Part shown: one piece after another, positions 31,298-41,065 of the stretch
Layout: each line of letters opens with the position of its first letter
Position numbering within the stretch: position 1 is the first letter of the stretch
Assembly (NCBI RefSeq): GCF_011074885.1
Contig: NC_054685.1
Location: 620,001-684,000, forward strand
DNA: 64,000 nt
From: Brettanomyces bruxellensis
Taxonomy: Eukaryota; Ascomycota; Pichiomycetes; Pichiales; Pichiaceae
Reading direction: 5' to 3'
Position numbers and translations under genes: made by a program
The notes under the pieces: model-generated
Databases searched by the model: none
What the model saw: only the letters and a program-made list of their open reading frames with translations
Told to the model about the DNA's origin: nothing

Positions 31298-33949
31298 CTA
31301 GCTCTTCATCTTCGGCCCCTTCTTTTCAAGACTCACATACTCATCCCAGAGCTTAACAAGCTGCTTTTTTTCATTTGTCTCCACCTCAAGTCTCTTTTTA
31401 AGACTTGCAATCTCACGCTTCAACGCATCGTTATCTCTGGTGAATTTTTTGACTTTTCCCATCCACTTCATCTCATATCCTTTCTTCAGAGTCGCCACCT
31501 TCTGCTCATGCTTTGCCGAATACTGGAGGTATAGATCCTGCGCCAGTTTCTCCATCTGCATCTCCATCTCTTTGTCGTTATTCGCTATTTTGGCCTTTGC
31601 TGACGTAATCTCCTTCTCCAGAGTCTCTATTCTATTCTTCAACGTGCCGTTTTGCTCGTTCAACTTCTTGTTTTCCTGAATTCCGGCCTGTATCTCTTTA
31701 GATTGAGCAGCCTGCTCGGCTTTGACTGCCTTTTCGAGACTGGACTTCTCCTCCTCCAAAGCCTTGATCTTCTCGTTGAGTTTTTCAACATTCTGCTGCC
31801 CATTTGCGAGTTTCTTCTGCAATTCCTCGTTCCGGGTCTTCTTCATCTCCAGATACTTCTTATCCAACTCATCCAACTCTCTCTGGGCTTTGCTTATCTT
31901 GCTGTCTGCAGCCTTCTTCTCTAGCAGCAATTTGCTGTTGCTCGTTTCAACATTCTGCATCCTGGTCTTCAGACTGGTCAAATTTGCCAATGCCGAGTCT
32001 CTCTCCTTCTTCATTTGTTCCAGCTTGGCCGCTTTTTCCTTTATCTGCTTCGCAGAATCAGCCATCTGTGTCGATATGCTGTCATTTCTCTTCCTGAGAT
32101 CTTCAAGCTTCTCCTTTGTAGCATTTAGTCTCGCCTTAAGCTTTTTTAGCTCGGAGTCACTCTCGTCATTTATGCGTTTGAGATTTCTTATCATCACCTC
32201 ATTCTCCGATTTCTCCTCCAAAAGACTCTTCACTTCTGCATTTTTGAGCTCTAACGATGACTGAAGCTCCGACTTGCCCGCCTGGTCTCGCTCAAACTTT
32301 TGTTTCATCTCCGTTAGCTTCCGCTTCAATTGAGAAACTGTCTTCTTCTCTTTCGAAACCTCTTTCTCAAGGTTTTTCGCCGCTCCCATCAGCTCCACAT
32401 ACAACTCCTTGTACCTGGCAAGTCTGGACTCACAAACCCGGAGTTTATGGTCAGCCACATTACACCGCCTGTCGGAGTTTGCTGCATACTCCGTGGCCGA
32501 CGAAGATTCAACCCTAAGAGTCTTAACTGTGGCCTCAAGTTGCGTTTTCTCCGACTCCGCCTGCTCCATTTTCGATTTTGCATCAACAACTTCCAGTTTC
32601 AACCCACTCAAATTCTTCTCAAGCAGACTGCACCGCTTGGATTTCTGCTTCAAGGATTCCTGCAGCCCGGAAACCACACTTTCAAAACTGTTTCTGATTT
32701 CCTGGACTTGGTCCGACGTGAAAATCGGCCTTTTTGCACCTTTTACATTGCCAGATTGCCTCACTTCCTCATCTTTTGCACTGGCAGCATCTTCAAGCTG
32801 TCTCTCTTTCTCCAACTTCCTCTCTTTCTCGTCCAAGGCTAAAAGCACACTGTCTTGCTCGGTCGAATCAACATTCACACTCTCTTTGGAAAGCGGAGAA
32901 AGTGCCTTGCTGTTAAAACGGACCGGAGACATTCGCAAATTGCTATCATCGCTGTCGTCGGACATTTGGCCGTCCGTGTCGGAGTCCGCTTCCCGCAAAT
33001 CCGACTCCTTAGCACCGCCCGCATCAAGCTCGTGGATATTCGATTTTGTCGCTTTTTTAAGCTGGTCAAACACCTCCGTCTCACCCTCAATCTTCTGGTC
33101 TACAATACTGCCCTGGCTCACATTGGCAAGCGGACTGTTATCAGGGTCCAATGCCGGGTTTGTATCCCCATCTTGGTGAATCTTTGACTCATCTATCACC
33201 CTGCTTCGATGTGTTCTTGATGGGGCCTTTTTAGTGCTATTTCCGGAGTAAAAATCATGCCGGACTGGTGTGCGGTACGAGGATGTCGAGTTTCGCCGGT
33301 GATACTCGATCAGAGGGAGCTTTGATCCCTCTTCGTCTGCATTGCAATCACCAAAATGTTGCCGTTTGCTGTCGGAAACAGAAACAGAGATCGCATTTCG
33401 TTTCCGGCTCATCTTTATGCTCTGCTTTTTCTTCACAACACGGTCCTGGTGGCTGTTCACAGGCGAAGATTCAATATCGTCCGGTCCTTGGCTATTTGCA
33501 AGAGATGGAACGGGGAAAATACTCCTTGGAGATCCGTCTTCAGTTAAATCTCCGGTGCTAATATGCACTGACGCGTCGCTTTCCGCGTCGCTGCCCACCC
33601 CCTGGTCCCTCTTGTCGTTCTTGCCATTCTCCTTGTTCTTGTTTTTGTCCACTGTTGTGAGAATAGACGTCAAATCGTGCTTGGCGCCCACTATGTCCAG
33701 TTTTTTGTAGTTTGTGTCTTTCACACACGTCAAAGGATGTCTTTTCAGCTCAACAGTCGACGATGTACGCTTTGGTGAAGTCGAATGACGCCTATAAGAC
33801 GAATGGTGACGTGTTTCGTGCTTGTATGTGAGACCATGGGGAATAGTCCGGTAAGATATTGCTGTGTCCGGATTCACTTCATCTTTTGAACTTGTTGATT
33901 TTGATGGGGTTGACGTTGCCGGTTCCTCCGAAGATGCATTTAACGACAT
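31298..33949 (-). CDS. SLK19: Slk19/fungal TACC-type coiled-coil protein
   Basis: This is an 883-residue protein with a disordered, Ser/Asp-rich N-terminal half and a continuous coiled coil from about residue 420 to the end. The last 100 residues (LAQDLYLQYSAKHEQKV, then KKGYEMKWMGKVKKF, and a final LWDEYVSLEKK) fit the conserved C-terminal block shared by Slk19 and fungal TACC proteins. Slk19 acts at kinetochores and the spindle midzone and in the FEAR mitotic-exit network. Length is close to S. cerevisiae Slk19 (821). Coiled coils resemble each other by chance, so the name rests only on the C-terminal block. Confidence 0.55.
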   Translation of the reverse strand: MSLNASSEEPATSTPSKSTSSKDEVNPDTAISYRTIPHGLTYKHETRHHSSYRRHSTSPKRTSSTVELKRHPLTCVKDTNYKKLDIVGAKHDLTSILTTVDKNKNKENGKNDKRDQGVGSDAESDASVHISTGDLTEDGSPRSIFPVPSLANSQGPDDIESSPVNSHQDRVVKKKQSIKMSRKRNAISVSVSDSKRQHFGDCNADEEGSKLPLIEYHRRNSTSSYRTPVRHDFYSGNSTKKAPSRTHRSRVIDESKIHQDGDTNPALDPDNSPLANVSQGSIVDQKIEGETEVFDQLKKATKSNIHELDAGGAKESDLREADSDTDGQMSDDSDDSNLRMSPVRFNSKALSPLSKESVNVDSTEQDSVLLALDEKERKLEKERQLEDAASAKDEEVRQSGNVKGAKRPIFTSDQVQEIRNSFESVVSGLQESLKQKSKRCSLLEKNLSGLKLEVVDAKSKMEQAESEKTQLEATVKTLRVESSSATEYAANSDRRCNVADHKLRVCESRLARYKELYVELMGAAKNLEKEVSKEKKTVSQLKRKLTEMKQKFERDQAGKSELQSSLELKNAEVKSLLEEKSENEVMIRNLKRINDESDSELKKLKARLNATKEKLEDLRKRNDSISTQMADSAKQIKEKAAKLEQMKKERDSALANLTSLKTRMQNVETSNSKLLLEKKAADSKISKAQRELDELDKKYLEMKKTRNEELQKKLANGQQNVEKLNEKIKALEEEKSSLEKAVKAEQAAQSKEIQAGIQENKKLNEQNGTLKNRIETLEKEITSAKAKIANNDKEMEMQMEKLAQDLYLQYSAKHEQKVATLKKGYEMKWMGKVKKFTRDNDALKREIASLKKRLEVETNEKKQLVKLWDEYVSLEKKGPKMKS

Positions 33950-34795
33950 TGTTTCTGTTTTATATTTTCCTCTGTTGCCCTTTTTTTTCCCTTATTATCG
34001 CTTCTGTTGTGCTTTTTCTGTTTGCGTAAAATAGGTTTAACTGTGTCAAAACCTGTGAGGGAAGATCTGAAACCACTAAAATTATACCAAATAGCCTGTT
34101 TCACTATTTGTGATTCCTTTGATTTTATGCTGTTTGCAACTGTTGGCCTGTTTAACAGCTGCTTCGGATAAAATGGGTTAATTGGGAAAAGAGCCAAAAG
34201 TTAAACAAATGTCAGATGTCGGAAGAAAACAGACGCGCATTATTATTCCTTCAATGTTATTATCAATCTGATTATTATTTTTTTTTGTTGTCATTATCAA
34301 TTTTGAATTTTTTTGAACTTTTTTATTTTTTTGGTGCTCTCTTTCTGGTCTAACCGACACAAACAAACCTGAAACTCGAAACTTTAAGGCGGAAAAAATC
34401 CAATCACATGTCTTCTCTCTTTTACGCGACCTTGCCATTTGGTCGTGCTCGCAGATTTCAGCAAGAAAACACCACACCTTCACTTATCATCGAATTATTC
34501 AAAAATAGCCGATCGACGCAGACAACAATTATGTCCCACCTCGTTTTTCTCTCTTGTTCTCTCAGGTGTAAGGATGAAAGCAAGGTCAGAAAAAAGGGTA
34601 AATGAGCCGGGGATCCTCACCCACAATTATTGTGAGACAAAAAAAAAAGTTGAGATGTTCTTCCTCCATTCATCTCTTATCGTTAACGAGATCGGGAACA
34701 TATTTAAATCGTCGAGCGTCGAGTTGCCCTTTTATGTTTGTTAGTGCTGTGTTTACTTTGAGTGTCATCTTAGTTCTAACAAGTTAATTTTCGAG
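33950..34795. other. Divergent promoter region, SLK19-like / TOA1
   Basis: This AT-rich spacer lies between divergent genes, with T-runs at 34280-34330. No gene or clear motif is seen. Confidence 0.5.
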
Positions 34796-35881
34796 ATGTC
34801 GAACCAAGAATGTGTAAGTATACGAGGCTCCAAATGAGGATATATATGATGCAATGAAATACGTTAGGGGGAATGATAGGAATGGGGAAAAAATGCAAAT
34901 CATCACTCATAGACAAGTTGGAAATGTTGATATTGTGTGGCTGTTAGGTTGCCGTTTGCAAAAACATGGGTTTTACCACCTTGTTCACAATCAGAAATAC
35001 TAACTTCAACAATATTTGTAATAATACAGGCCAATTTGTATGAAAGAATCATTGATGATGTTATACAAGAGTCCAGACAGGACTTTGAGGACTCCGGAAT
35101 AGATGAACAGACACTATTGGACTTGCGGAATATATGGAAGGAGAAACTTTCAAAGACGAACGTTGCGAAATTCAGCTGGGATAAGAAAAGAGAGGAGGAA
35201 GAAGCGAAAGAAAAAGCGTTAGAGGCACAAGAACAGGCTCTAGAAACAAGTACAAGCATAGGTGCGCCATCAGTAGGCATGAATGGAACTTCAGATACAA
35301 ATGAATACGCAATAAAGGCAGAAGAAGCGAAAACTTCACCACAAGCACAGAATATTGACGGCAATACAACATCTAAGCCGGAAGAAAACGGCACCGCAAA
35401 CCTTGAAACACATAATATAATACTTCCTGGAGGTGGAGCTGCGGGTTTGGGGCAAACCGACGGTAGCTTACCGACGGAAATTGAAATCACAATCGACGAT
35501 GTTCCTACAAATTTACGAAGAAAGCTTGCTGAGCAGAGGAGGAAATCTAGAAAGCACAAAAAACGGAGTTTGTTGAGGACGGCAAGCCAGGCAGATGGGG
35601 CTAACGATGAGCAATCAGACGATTCAGCAGATGATTCCGACTTAGGTTCGGATTTGGGTATTGATTCTGATGAGATTAATTCGGATTTGGACGATCCGGA
35701 GTCTGACGACATCAACTCTGATGAAGATAACGACAATCCGGAGGCTAACATCATGCTATGTCTTTATGATAGGGTTCAAAGAGTGAGAAATAGATGGAAA
35801 TGCAGTTTGAAAGATGGAATTGCAAACATCGATGGCCAGGATTACGCTTTTCAGAAGGCCACGGGCGACTCCGAATGGTAA
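34796..35881 (+). CDS. TOA1: TFIIA large subunit (spliced)
   Basis: The coding parts are 34796-34813 and 35030-35881, giving 289 residues (S. cerevisiae Toa1 has 286). TFIIA stabilises TBP on TATA promoters. The spliced N-terminus MSNQECANLYERIIDDVI matches the family's four-helix-bundle start, and GIDEQTLLDLRNIWKEKL and FSWD follow. The middle is an acidic variable linker. The C-terminus has the conserved beta-barrel: NIMLCLYDRVQRVRNRWKCS, then KDGIANIDGQDYAFQKATGDSEW. Without the intron there is no good N-terminus: the open frame before 35030 is intron sequence. The six-residue first exon is why the true start is easily missed. Confidence 0.95.
34814..35029 (+). other. TOA1 intron (216 nt)
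   Basis: The 5' site is GTAAGT, a perfect TACTAAC branch point lies at 34998-35004, and the first AG downstream (ATACAG) is the 3' site. The intron falls between codons 6 and 7 and restores the conserved N-terminus. Confidence 0.93.
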
Positions 35882-36366
35882 TTGGAGGATCACTGATGGA
35901 TTCCTTTTTTTTCATTTACGTTTCTTGCTGTATGCTGTTTTAAGTACTTTATCTCTCTTTTAGTTTCTACCACGTCTTTGTCTTTTTTTGATTCTTCTTG
36001 TTTTTAGTGTGTAGAGACGAAGAGAGAATGTGGGTTGGTGTGAGTTGTCACATGCATATATAGCAAGAATATGTATGTAATAATAATATATATTTACCTA
36101 TGGAACATCTAGGAGGAGGGCAGGAAGCCGTGTGGGGAAACCATGCCGGTTAATGCGTGTGCGATTTTCAACCCGAAAATGATGAAATTGAAGTACCAAA
36201 AAAAAAAAATGCCGACTCGAACATCTTCGAAATCGATGTCAAATCGCTAGATACATGCAGATATACGCAAGCTTCCAATGCATAACATATAATCCAAGTA
36301 TGTATTTTTATCTCTTTCCTTTTCAACCACAAAGAACGTAATTTAGAACGCACCGGGTCCTGAACA
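35882..36366. other. Spacer between TOA1 and INA17-like gene
   Basis: This tandem spacer has T-rich sequence after TOA1 and an A-rich run near 36198. No gene is seen. An open frame on the minus strand overlaps the next gene and is a shadow. Confidence 0.5.
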
Positions 36367-37167
36367 ATGATTAAGACAACACCATACCGGAATGTGCTGG
36401 TACGGAAGTTGGGATATAGTACCAGGCTGGAAAATTTCAAATATGCAATGACAAGAAATACAATGCACGGAAAAACAGCAATTGCAGGTTTTAGATCTTG
36501 GGCATCAAGCTCACAATGTGTGGCGTTTAGCACTGTGACCATATGCAGGCAGAAAAAAGAGGGCAATACAGCAAATGAAGCATTTGATGGACCAGTTACT
36601 CCACCACCTACAAATATCAAGTTTCCAGAGATCATAAGCATGAAAAAGCTCACAAAAGAGCAACTAATGAAAGTGGAGGATGCTAAAAGAAAGCAGGAAG
36701 AGCTTGCGAAAAAGTACACGGCGAAGCAGAAGGAGGAAATAGAACTTACAGGTTCGAAATATTACCAACCAAAGAATCCCTTAGGCTCCAGTAAGAATAG
36801 AGAGCTGATAGAGCAAAGAATAGCATCTATACGGAAACGACTTGAGAAGCAGGGGAAATTGCATGCTGCAGAGCTTCAGAGACTGAAGAAAAAGCAACTG
36901 GAGGCGGAAAAGCCACAGTTAAGTGACTTTAAAAGACCAATTAGTGCATGCTTTCTTCTTGCAGTATCTATATTTATGGGATTAGAGTACGCGTGGTATT
37001 CTTTGGAAGGCGAAGAAAACGTGATCCACAAGGAAGAGCAGACACGCATATACGAGGAGAAGATACAGGGACTTTTAAACGAGCAGAAACGGGTGGTTGA
37101 GGATAATAAATCTGGCAATGAGAGGAAAGGCTTCTGGAATAAGCTTGTGGCATATTGGAAGATATAG
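36367..37167 (+). CDS. INA17: Ina17-like mitochondrial inner-membrane protein
   Basis: This is a 266-residue basic protein with a mitochondrial-type N-terminus (MIKTTPYRNVLVRKLG), a charged coiled-coil middle and one membrane segment at about residues 190-212. The block FKRPISACFLLAVSIFMGLEYAWYSLEG, then a coiled coil of EEKIQGLLNEQKR type, parallels the C-terminal half of S. cerevisiae Ina17 (RP-hydrophobic-W-LE-E layout). Ina17 with Ina22 helps join the peripheral stalk to the F1Fo-ATP synthase. This protein is longer than Ina17 (182) because of an extended N-terminal half. Similarity is short, so confidence is moderate. Confidence 0.6.
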   Translation: MIKTTPYRNVLVRKLGYSTRLENFKYAMTRNTMHGKTAIAGFRSWASSSQCVAFSTVTICRQKKEGNTANEAFDGPVTPPPTNIKFPEIISMKKLTKEQLMKVEDAKRKQEELAKKYTAKQKEEIELTGSKYYQPKNPLGSSKNRELIEQRIASIRKRLEKQGKLHAAELQRLKKKQLEAEKPQLSDFKRPISACFLLAVSIFMGLEYAWYSLEGEENVIHKEEQTRIYEEKIQGLLNEQKRVVEDNKSGNERKGFWNKLVAYWKI

Positions 37168-37801
37168 TGAGCTGAGGGAATTCTTGTAAATAGCAGAGGT
37201 TACGATTCGATGCATACAGGTAAACGAGTACTTTGTAGAATGTGGATGAGTGCATTATGTTGGTTTATGGTCGAAAGTTGAGGTGGCCTTGAGTTAGACA
37301 TCTAGCAAACTTCTTTGACCAGACAGTTGAAGAAACATTTAAGCACTTGACTTGTGAGGAATAATTAATGACAGCACTACATTAGATCAAAAGGAGAAGC
37401 AAAAAGGGAAGGGAGAAGTGAAAAGAGAAGGGAGAAGTGAAAAGAGAAGGGAGAAGTGAAAAGAGAAGGGAGAAGTGAAAAGAGAAGGGAGAAGTAAAAA
37501 GGAGAAATGAAAAGGGAAAGAAGTAGTATAAACGAAACAGAAGTATTCGGGAAACCACACAGTATCACTATAAAGTAAACTCTGAAAGGTGGCAGCAAAT
37601 ACTGCAAGCTACATATAAAGGTGCGTGAATGGTGTACATATAATTAAATACACGAATACACATTTAGCATCAACAAATGTCAAAATACACAGAGGCATTG
37701 AAACAAATTGAATCAGCACTGTAGCATTGAGATTTTACCACGAGATTCACTAAATAATCCAGCGCATACTCCACTAAATGCCTCTACAGCACAAACAACA
37801 T
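37168..37801. other. Convergent spacer with minisatellite, INA17-like / ZUO1
   Basis: This is a tail-to-tail spacer. Its central part is the 19-nt purine repeat at 37401-37510. The rest is AT-rich without a gene. Confidence 0.55.
37401..37510. repeat. 19-nt purine minisatellite
   Basis: Four to five nearly identical copies of GAAAAGAGAAGGGAGAAGT, with degenerate copies at both ends, form an all-purine strand (plus) between convergent genes. Confidence 0.9.
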
Positions 37802-39076
37802 CTATTTGAAGTAGTCGTAAGACTTTCCGGTGGCCTTGGCAGCAGCAAGCAGAAGACTCTTGATCTTTTCAGCATCATCACCTGCAGCCTTGACATTATC
37901 GCCAAGCTCCACCAGGGGTTCGAATTCAAGAGAGGAAAGAAGAGTTTCGACATCAGAATCGATGACGGAAGCATTGGCCTCATCACCAAAGTACTTTGTG
38001 TCCTTAACAGCGGCTCTGATGGTTCTTTTACTCTTCTTTTTGGCGCTCTTCTTGGCCTCCTTGGACTTTTTGTTCTTCTCTCTTTTCTGCTTTTGCTCTG
38101 CTTCCTTCTTTGCTTTCTCGGCAGCCTCCTTTTCGGCTTTTTCCTTTGCCTCAGCAGCAGCCTGCCTAGCACCAGCCTCTCTCTCCCATTTCTTACGTGC
38201 CTTCTCCTCCTTTTCAAGCTGCTTGAACTTCTTGATCCGGGGATCTTCACTGTGTGCTCTTTTAACCAAAGCATCCAATCTCTTGTTGTCATCGGTCTTT
38301 CTCTTTCTTCTGGCACTATGATTCTTCTTCTCGATGTACCGCTTGTGGTCTCTGTTGGAGGTATCGTCGGGAACATCCTCATCCAAGAACTCAAACGACC
38401 TCCAGGAATCGAAATTGTTCCAGAACTTGTAGAATTCTTCGACATCCTGCTTGGAAGATTCGGTATTTCCAAGTTTTGGCACCGGCTGCCTCACCGAGAA
38501 CCGACCCTCAGCCTCAAACACGGGTCCCCAGGCCTCGAAAAAGTCGTACTTGCTCTTTTTCGATGGTGCAGGCACCTCTGCAGCCTTATCAACAGAGTCA
38601 AACTGTCTTCTTTTGGTTGCATCTGTCAAAACCTCGTATGCCTTCTGGATAATCTTGAAGAAACCATCCTGGAAACCGCCCTTCTCACCTTGCTTGTCAG
38701 GGTGGAACTGGAGAACCTGCTTCCGGTATGCTCTGTCGATCTGATCACGTGTTGCTCTGCTTCTGAACTTGTTCAATCCCAAAACTGCGTACAAGTCACA
38801 CTTTTTCCAGTCTCTTGGGTCGTGCTCCAACAACTCTGGGTCTGTCACATCCTCGAACTCATCACCATCATCTTTCTTCTGCTTTGAAGCCTCTTCCCGG
38901 GCTTTCTTCTCCTTAATCTGCTCGTACTCACTCCAAGTACGGTCTTGAAGAATTCTTGTTGCATGTGCCAAGAAATATTGGCCAACTGGCTCAACTTTGG
39001 CCTCGAGAGGTTCGGAGAACTTCGATGCGGCCTTGAAGTCTTCTTTGAAGTCTGCTGGAACTGCTGGGAGCGACAT
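37802..39076 (-). CDS. ZUO1: Zuotin, ribosome-associated J-protein
   Basis: This 424-residue chaperone (S. cerevisiae Zuo1 has 433) pairs with Ssz1 as the ribosome-associated complex that stimulates Ssb on nascent chains. The J domain covers about residues 93-165, with HPD at 125-127. It is preceded by VEPVGQYFLAHA and followed by the zuotin homology block (YDFFEAWGPVFEAE, FEFLDEDVPDDTSNRDHKRY). A charged Ala/Lys/Glu helix binds the ribosome, and the C-terminal bundle ends the protein. I start at 39076 because MSLPAVPAD matches the family. A longer in-frame start at 39217 would add 47 hydrophobic residues of promoter sequence. Confidence 0.95.
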   Translation of the reverse strand: MSLPAVPADFKEDFKAASKFSEPLEAKVEPVGQYFLAHATRILQDRTWSEYEQIKEKKAREEASKQKKDDGDEFEDVTDPELLEHDPRDWKKCDLYAVLGLNKFRSRATRDQIDRAYRKQVLQFHPDKQGEKGGFQDGFFKIIQKAYEVLTDATKRRQFDSVDKAAEVPAPSKKSKYDFFEAWGPVFEAEGRFSVRQPVPKLGNTESSKQDVEEFYKFWNNFDSWRSFEFLDEDVPDDTSNRDHKRYIEKKNHSARRKRKTDDNKRLDALVKRAHSEDPRIKKFKQLEKEEKARKKWEREAGARQAAAEAKEKAEKEAAEKAKKEAEQKQKREKNKKSKEAKKSAKKKSKRTIRAAVKDTKYFGDEANASVIDSDVETLLSSLEFEPLVELGDNVKAAGDDAEKIKSLLLAAAKATGKSYDYFK

Positions 39077-39982
39077 TTGGTGATTGTTTGCTGTTTGGTC
39101 GGTGTATATTTGTCCTCTAAACGTGAAAAGGTGGTCAAGACTGCGTGAAAAAATTTTATGAAGGGGAGGAAAAATGGAGAAATGGAGAAATGAAGAAAAA
39201 ATTGAGGAAGGAGACAAATCGGGTGAAAAATTATTTTAGAACCCATATTTATTACTTTTAATTTTTTCCAATATGCTGAATCTCAAAATTGTGCTAGCTG
39301 CTTTGCCTTGATTACGTGAGCTACTCTCAAATTACTGAAAGCATGCTTTGAGTTGCCCAAATCAACTAAATGGTACAAATAGCACAAACATCACAAACAG
39401 CACAAATAGCACAAACAGCACAAACAGCACAAATAGCACAATATCTGGCTGGCTTTCTTATATTCTCACTCAGCAATACTTATACCTGTCTTCAACTCTG
39501 CTGCTGTGTATCACTTACTGCTTTTCCAAGGAGTGGCTGCCGGCTGAAACATTTGGGGTACAGATGTGTGCGAACGTCGCTTCTTGCTCCAAAGCGCGGA
39601 TATTTGCACTGATAGCATTTTGAATTTTTTCGTGCTCTCGAATTCACCCACAGAAAATAGGTGCAATAGAATAAAGCATAATTGCAAGAACGAAATCAAA
39701 AAAAAATAAAAAATAGAAAATAGGAATAGGAGACCATTTAAAAGCTGAGGGCTCCAATTAAACCACTTTACTTCACCGATCGGAATTTGCAATTAATCCC
39801 GGTGTATCTCTATAAAAATCCAATATCGCAACACAGTCATCTGATTGCACCGCACCAAGACCGCAGTTTGCAGCAGGACAAATTTTTTTTGCTGAAAAAG
39901 GAAGTATTGGAATTGGGAGTCTACTTTTTCTAGAGAAGCAACTCATAGGGTAAACAATTGAGCATCACGCATAGAACAAGGC
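39077..39982. other. Divergent promoter region, ZUO1 / complex I candidate
   Basis: This 0.9-kb spacer between divergent genes contains the ACAAATAGC-type repeat at 39372-39442. Open frames across the repeat encode NST-type low complexity and are not credible genes. Confidence 0.5.
39372..39442 (+). repeat. 9-nt tandem repeat (CACAAATAG/CACAAACAG)
   Basis: About eight copies of a 9-base unit alternate between CACAAATAG and CACAAACAG, with one CACAAACAT variant. Confidence 0.85.
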
Positions 39983-40651
39983 ATGTCGGACAAGCAAAAA
40001 TCAAAGGTGGTGCTACCCAGCCCACGGATGATTCAGGATTACGATGTGGAAAAGAAAACAGCATCATCATTCACTCCTGTGAATACATTAGGAGAAGCAA
40101 GTAAAATAACATTTTGGTCAGGTGTCTTTCTTGGTGGAATGCACGTGAGGAGATTGCTCCAGCACAGAAAAGGAGCCTCGAGGCCCGGCCAGGCCAGATA
40201 TCTTGCTTTATTTGAGCTTAGCAAGAGGCACTTTGTGTCAATTCCGTTAGCTTTGGGAACATACTGTTTTCTGTCAGATTCGTTTTACAACTTGAACAAC
40301 GGCCGCAAAACCACAAAGAACGAGATGATCTCGACTGCCACAGCCGTTCTGGTGGCCACCATCTTCAAAAGAAGCATGCCAACTGTCAACAAAGTGGGAT
40401 TAGCACTTGGAATGGCAGGATTTGTTGGTTTATTCAAGTGGGCAGGTGAGTTTGTCGGAACCTACAACACAAATCTTTCATACACGCGCTCGCATGGTTT
40501 GAACCATGACCAGGAGTCCAACAAGGACTTGGATCGCGACTTTGAGAATGGAACATACAAAAAACAGGGCTTTTGGGAAGTTATGTACAGAAGGCCACTT
40601 TCCGAGACTATTAACGATCTTGGTGAGGGTAGAGGTATAGGAAAGGCTTAA
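39983..40651 (+). CDS. Probable complex I accessory subunit (NDUFA11/Tim17-like)
   Basis: This is a 222-residue protein with several weakly hydrophobic, Gly-rich helices. Its layout (FTPVNTLGEASKITFWSGVFLGG, then FSIPLALGTYCFLSDSF-like and LALGMAGFVGLFKWAG segments) resembles Tim17-fold proteins. The C-terminus (GFWEVMYRRPLSETINDLG) fits the fungal NADH:ubiquinone oxidoreductase 21.3-kDa subunit (NUJM/NDUFA11), an inner-membrane arm subunit. If right, the organism has respiratory complex I. The match is by general pattern, and another small Tim17-family protein is possible. It converges on RTG2. Confidence 0.45.
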   Translation: MSDKQKSKVVLPSPRMIQDYDVEKKTASSFTPVNTLGEASKITFWSGVFLGGMHVRRLLQHRKGASRPGQARYLALFELSKRHFVSIPLALGTYCFLSDSFYNLNNGRKTTKNEMISTATAVLVATIFKRSMPTVNKVGLALGMAGFVGLFKWAGEFVGTYNTNLSYTRSHGLNHDQESNKDLDRDFENGTYKKQGFWEVMYRRPLSETINDLGEGRGIGKA

Positions 40652-41065
40652 GAGGGATGCGGTGGCGTCATTTATTTATTGATTAACTAACGTATATACA
40701 ACGCACATACATACAGTGTGATTATTTATTCATCGACTATATTGGTGTAGGGAGGTAGATATGGAGTGTGGAGTTTGGGAATAGCAGGTAAGTAGGGTAC
40801 GGGATTAAGACAGATAAGATATACTTTGAATATGCTTTTAGGACACATAAGATATACTTTCAACATACTTTCAAAACAGATAAGATATACACATTTAAGA
40901 CAGTTAAGATATACTCTGGGATATACAACTAAGACACATACAATATACCTCGGGATGTAGAATATACTTTTACACTCAATGTGTACAAACTATCATCTAA
41001 TATACACATCACACATTCAGCTAAAACATAACTTGTTACCTAATCATACCTAAAACACCTTTAAT
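40652..41065. other. Convergent spacer with repeats, complex I candidate / RTG2
   Basis: This tail-to-tail spacer is largely occupied by the AAGACAGATAAGATATAC-type repeat described separately. No gene is seen. Confidence 0.55.
40806..40974. repeat. Degenerate ~33-nt tandem repeat
   Basis: Five imperfect units are built on AAGACA(G/C)ATAAGATATAC followed by a variable CTTT-rich spacer. Unit lengths are about 24-40 bases. Confidence 0.75.

Noticed and set aside
34903..35754. 283-residue Ser-rich frame on the minus strand
   Set aside because: Antisense of TOA1, whose sense protein has clear conserved domains.
39077..39217. Longer N-terminus for ZUO1
   Set aside because: The extra 47 residues come from A/T-rich promoter sequence and have no counterpart in zuotin. 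The Met at 39076 matches the family start.
39348..39623. Open frame encoding NST repeats
   Set aside because: It is produced by the 9-nt CACAAATAG repeat. It starts at a non-ATG codon and lies between two divergent genes.
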